From Acidobacteriota bacterium (lineage in GTDB: Bacteria; Acidobacteriota; Vicinamibacteria; Vicinamibacterales; Vicinamibacteraceae), in contig JAEZDP010000366.1 of assembly GCA_023418055.1 (NCBI GenBank), positions 1-8,148 of the forward strand: a stretch of 8,148 bases of DNA, given 5' to 3'. Position 1 is the first letter of the stretch, and each line of letters starts with the position of its first letter. Both the position numbers and the translations under genes were made by a program. This document shows, piece by piece, positions 5,416 through 8,148 of this stretch. The notes under the pieces are model-generated. The model had not been told where the DNA came from, did no database searches, and was given only the letters and a program-made list of their open reading frames with translations.

Positions 5416-7848
5416 TCACTGGCGCAGCAGCCATACCTCGTTGAGCCGCGAGTGCTGGCGCCAGTTGCGGTCGCTCTCGTCGATCTCGTCGAACGTGAGC
5501 GTCAGGATGCCGTCGGCCAGGGCGTCGGGCGGCACCACGTACTCCTTGGGTTCGCCGAGCGTGGTCGAGTAGGTGCGCGCCTCCACGTGCCGGCCGTCGA
5601 TGCGCGGTCGCACGTCGCCGTTGCCATTCAGGCGGAGTAGATACGACGCCGAAGGGTCGAGTCCGGTATAGCGAAGCGCGGGAGGCCACCGCAGGCTCGT
5701 GAGCCACGACAGGCGCTTGCGACTGCGGCCTTGCGCCTCCCAGGTGAAGTGCGGCGTCGGCGCGCGCACCTCGCCGTCGCCGTCCGACACGCGCACGCCG
5801 ACCACCCTCGGCGAGGCGGCGATGTTGCCGATGTCGTCGTAGAAGCTGCCCTCGCCGGGGTCCTTCCACGCCGCAAGCTCACCGAGCCTCGCCACGCGCG
5901 CGTCCTCATCGGCCAGCGCCTCCACGCGCACGAACTCGTCCTCGAGCCACCACCGGTCGTTCAGCGGGTGGTCCACGAAGTCCATCACCGCGCCGCGCTC
6001 CGCTCCGCTCGCTCCGTACCGCTCGATGCTCGTCTGCAGACGCATCGACTGGAACAACTGGTCGGCAAGCGTGTCGAGCCGCGCGCGCCACTCCGGGCAG
6101 CACGACTCGGTGTCGGACCGCTCCAGCGCTGCACGCGCGTCGGCTATCGCGCGTGCCGACCCCACGCCGGACGCCTTCCGCAGGGCCTCCATTGCCGCCG
6201 CTTCGTCCTGCGCTTCACGCCGCTGTCGATGCCGGGTGTACGCGTCGTAGTACGCGCGGAAGACCGCCATCTGCCATCGCCAGTTCGCACCCACGTCGGG
6301 ATGGGCCTCGTGCAACGCCTGCCACCGGCTCAGCGTGGCGTCCACGCCGGCGTTGTCGCGCAGCGGGCCTTCCCAGTTGCGCTCGAGCGCGGCGATGCCG
6401 TCGGCCGCCGCCTCGGCCACCGGCGTGCCGAAGAACAGACGCGTGTAGTCGCGCAGGACGTCCATCGGCTCGCGGTCGCGTGACCAGGCACGTTGACTCC
6501 AGATCACCTTGTTCACGTCGTCGTGTGCGCCGTCCGAGTACGTGATGGCGCCGACGGTCGGCGGCGCGAGGCGGTCGTGCGCCTGCGCGTAGAACAGGGG
6601 GCGGGGGTTGATGGGCTCGCGGCCGAGCGTCACGGCGAAGGCCGGGTCCCAGGCCAGCGGAAACTGCGCGCGCACCACGTGCGTGATGTCGGGGTAGTCG
6701 CGCAGGGCATACCGGCGATGCAGCCTGGCACGCATGTCGTCGAGCGGCGGGCTGCTCGGACCGCCCACCAGGCCGCCAAACCACTCGAGTGCCGGACCGT
6801 CGAGATGCGCATAGACCCAGTCGATGTCCGGTGCCTTGAACTGCTGCAGCGACATCCACACCGTCGCGTCGGGATGGTGGCCACGGATACGGTCGGCGAT
6901 GTCGCGCAGATACGGGAACACGAGCGGCGCCGGGTTGTGGCCGGGGTCGCCGCCGGGCACGAAGATGGCGTCGAGCCGTTCGAGCCCGGAGGCCATCTGC
7001 TCGATGCGCGCGAGTTCGGCGTCTCGCCGCGTGGTGTCCTCGAGGTCGAAGTCGGCCGGCACCCACAGCCAGTAGGCCAGCCCGTAGCGCGCGCAGATCT
7101 CGCTGACCGCCTCGGTCATCCTCTCGCGCGGCAGCGTGAAGTGCGGACTGTCGCGGCCGTCCTGGAACGGGATGTTCTCGATGGCGTTGACGCCAAACAG
7201 CGCGAGTTCGCGGATGTACTGCTCGTACTGCGCCGCACTCCAGCCGTCGTACGAGTTGGCCGTCGCGCGATAGCCCAGCTGATGCCCGCGTAACGCGTAC
7301 TGGGGCGCCGTCTCGACGTCGAGCGTCGCGGGCACGCCCTGCGGCATGTCACGATCCTTCGCGGGAGACCACCGCAACGCGCGCAGCACCTCGCCGACCG
7401 CATACAACGTGCCCCGCGCATCGGCACCCGTCACAAAGAGCGTGGTCTGCGGGCCCGTACGGTCCACCACCACGCGATACCCGTCGGCGACTCGCCACCC
7501 CGATTGCGCGGCGGGAGCAGGCCATGTGGTCGGCCAGACGCCGTCCACGAGGCTCTCGCCGGCGGTGCTCACGGCGATCACGACAGGTGCCTGCTGCGGC
7601 GTCGGCCATGTGTGCTGCACTGGCAGCGGCACGCCCGTTCGACGCGCGAATTCCTCGGTCAACACCTGCACGGCCGTGCGTTCGACTCGCGGTCTCTCGC
7701 CCGGCGGCACGACGATGACGCCCTGGCGCAGGTCGACGAGTGTGCCGTCGTCAGAGCCGACCCGGGAGGCCGCCAGGGACGGATGCGCGGTGAGGCCGCA
7801 GAGGAGGACGAGCAACGCGAACACGGGCTGACGGAACGGGACAGGCAT
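5416..7848 (-). CDS. Secreted glycoside hydrolase-like protein, family not assigned
   Basis: An 810-residue exported protein. Residues 1-27 form a signal peptide (hydrophobic VFALLVLLCGLTA, likely cleavage after SLAA). Residues about 35-180 look like the non-catalytic N-terminal domain of GH20/GH67-type enzymes, with the motif GADARGTLYAVGEVLRAL (141-158). The region about 185-470 resembles a TIM-barrel: ALRGHQLGYR (185-194), FGVNAIENIP (218-227), VPGGDPGHNP (298-307), and TYSDGAHDDVNK (436-447). The GGD resembles the GH20 GGDE site, but the Glu is replaced by Pro, so the catalytic residues are unclear. A helical region follows (about 470-620), and the C-terminus (about 680-810) looks like a beta-sandwich. 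It probably acts on a carbohydrate in the periplasm or outside the cell. No metal or cohesin motifs were seen. A weak TACTGA box lies 8 nt before the ATG. Coding status is secure; enzymatic activity is an inference. Confidence 0.85.
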   Translation of the reverse strand: MPVPFRQPVFALLVLLCGLTAHPSLAASRVGSDDGTLVDLRQGVIVVPPGERPRVERTAVQVLTEEFARRTGVPLPVQHTWPTPQQAPVVIAVSTAGESLVDGVWPTTWPAPAAQSGWRVADGYRVVVDRTGPQTTLFVTGADARGTLYAVGEVLRALRWSPAKDRDMPQGVPATLDVETAPQYALRGHQLGYRATANSYDGWSAAQYEQYIRELALFGVNAIENIPFQDGRDSPHFTLPRERMTEAVSEICARYGLAYWLWVPADFDLEDTTRRDAELARIEQMASGLERLDAIFVPGGDPGHNPAPLVFPYLRDIADRIRGHHPDATVWMSLQQFKAPDIDWVYAHLDGPALEWFGGLVGGPSSPPLDDMRARLHRRYALRDYPDITHVVRAQFPLAWDPAFAVTLGREPINPRPLFYAQAHDRLAPPTVGAITYSDGAHDDVNKVIWSQRAWSRDREPMDVLRDYTRLFFGTPVAEAAADGIAALERNWEGPLRDNAGVDATLSRWQALHEAHPDVGANWRWQMAVFRAYYDAYTRHRQRREAQDEAAAMEALRKASGVGSARAIADARAALERSDTESCCPEWRARLDTLADQLFQSMRLQTSIERYGASGAERGAVMDFVDHPLNDRWWLEDEFVRVEALADEDARVARLGELAAWKDPGEGSFYDDIGNIAASPRVVGVRVSDGDGEVRAPTPHFTWEAQGRSRKRLSWLTSLRWPPALRYTGLDPSASYLLRLNGNGDVRPRIDGRHVEARTYSTTLGEPKEYVVPPDALADGILTLTFDEIDESDRNWRQHSRLNEVWLLRQ

Positions 7849-7905
7849 CGATGGCGTCAGTAGACCGCACCCCGTCGGCTCACGGCAAGCGCACGCCGGC
7901 CGCGG

Positions 7906-7911
7906 TACGAT
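7906..7911 (+). promoter_or_regulatory. Putative -10 box of the CoA-transferase gene
   Basis: TACGAT ends 8 nt before the ATG at 7920, so transcription would start near the start codon. A GAGG (7912-7915) lies between them and could be a weak ribosome binding site only if the transcript began further upstream. It is the same hexamer as in front of yajQ. Confidence 0.4.
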
Positions 7912-7919
7912 GAGGCCCC

Positions 7920-8148
7920 ATGACCGCCGAGACGCCCCCGCCGCGCACCGGCCCGCTGGCCGGGCTGCGCGTCCTCGAACTGGGGCAGCTGATTGCCGGA
8001 CCGTTCTCGACGATGATGCTCGCCTGGTTCGGAGCCGACGTCATCAAGGTGGAGCCGCCGGAGGGCGGCGACCCGTTGCGATCCTGGCGCCACGTGCACA
8101 ACGGCACGGCGCTGTGGTGGTACGCGATGGCCCGCAACAAGCGGTGCG
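7920..8148 (+). CDS. Family III CoA-transferase (CaiB/BaiF type), 5' part only
   Basis: The first 76 codons are present; the gene runs off the window end. Family III CoA-transferases move CoA between carboxylic acids (for example formyl-CoA:oxalate, carnitine and bile-acid types) through a catalytic aspartate that lies beyond this window. The visible part has the family's N-terminal signature: PLAGLRVLELGQLIAGPFS (12-30), then GADVIKVEPPEGGDPLR (38-54), and WYAMARNKR (67-75), which normally leads into a VTLDL strand. The start at 7920 puts this signature at the usual distance from the N-terminus. It is divergent from the secreted protein gene, with 71 bp between their starts. The family is secure; the substrate cannot be inferred from this fragment. 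Confidence 0.9.
   Translation, partial: MTAETPPPRTGPLAGLRVLELGQLIAGPFSTMMLAWFGADVIKVEPPEGGDPLRSWRHVHNGTALWWYAMARNKRC

Noticed and set aside
6215..7066. Minus-strand 283-codon frame inside the secreted protein gene
   Set aside because: It is a shifted-frame shadow with Arg/Ala-rich composition and no motifs, while the overlapping frame has a signal peptide and recognisable domains.

Overview
The window is a strongly GC-rich bacterial chromosome segment that is almost fully coding. It has short intergenic gaps, two heptanucleotide repeat arrays, and -10-like boxes lying almost directly against several start codons. The gene content (a partner-switching sigma-regulation module, YajQ, a secreted glycosidase-like protein, an aldo/keto reductase and a family III CoA-transferase) together with the GGC-containing heptamer arrays would suit an Acidobacteriota-like soil bacterium, perhaps Vicinamibacteria. 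This taxonomic placement is an inference from general style and was not tested. No mobile elements, tRNA/rRNA genes or CRISPR arrays were seen.

Layout. (1) 24-1130, minus: a tRNA-dihydrouridine synthase whose sequence resembles the eukaryotic Dus3 type more than the bacterial DusA/B/C types. (2) 1212-3684, plus: a three-gene RsbV/RsbW/RsbU-type module. It contains a STAS anti-sigma antagonist, a HATPase serine kinase, and a GAF-GAF-PP2C phosphatase. The phosphatase frame is cut by a TAG codon at 3610-3612, just before the conserved C-terminal PP2C motif, which continues intact in the same frame after the TAG up to a TGA at 3682-3684. (3) 3668-3755: a two-part heptamer array between convergent genes. 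(4) 3798-4301, minus: yajQ. (5) 4349-4403: a second heptamer array. (6) 4411-5394, minus: an aldo/keto reductase. (7) 5416-7848, minus: a large secreted protein with a glycosidase-like layout, probably co-transcribed with the reductase downstream of it. (8) 7920 to the window end, plus: the N-terminus of a CaiB/BaiF-type CoA-transferase.

How the genes may work together. The rsbV-rsbW-rsbU trio forms a signalling circuit. The phosphatase, sensing through GAF domains, would dephosphorylate the STAS protein, which would then titrate the kinase/anti-sigma factor away from a sigma factor. No sigma factor gene is in the window. The TAG would remove a metal-binding part of the phosphatase, so the circuit is either broken in this genome, dependent on readthrough, or affected by a sequencing error. 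The glycosidase-like protein and the reductase may form a carbohydrate-processing pair. The other genes are housekeeping or unrelated.

The points most worth checking are the in-frame TAG in the phosphatase, the TAnnnT boxes 6-8 nt upstream of four starts (a leaderless-transcript signature), the Dus3-like synthase, and the bipartite array in which one half carries TGA on the plus strand and the other half carries TGA on the minus strand.
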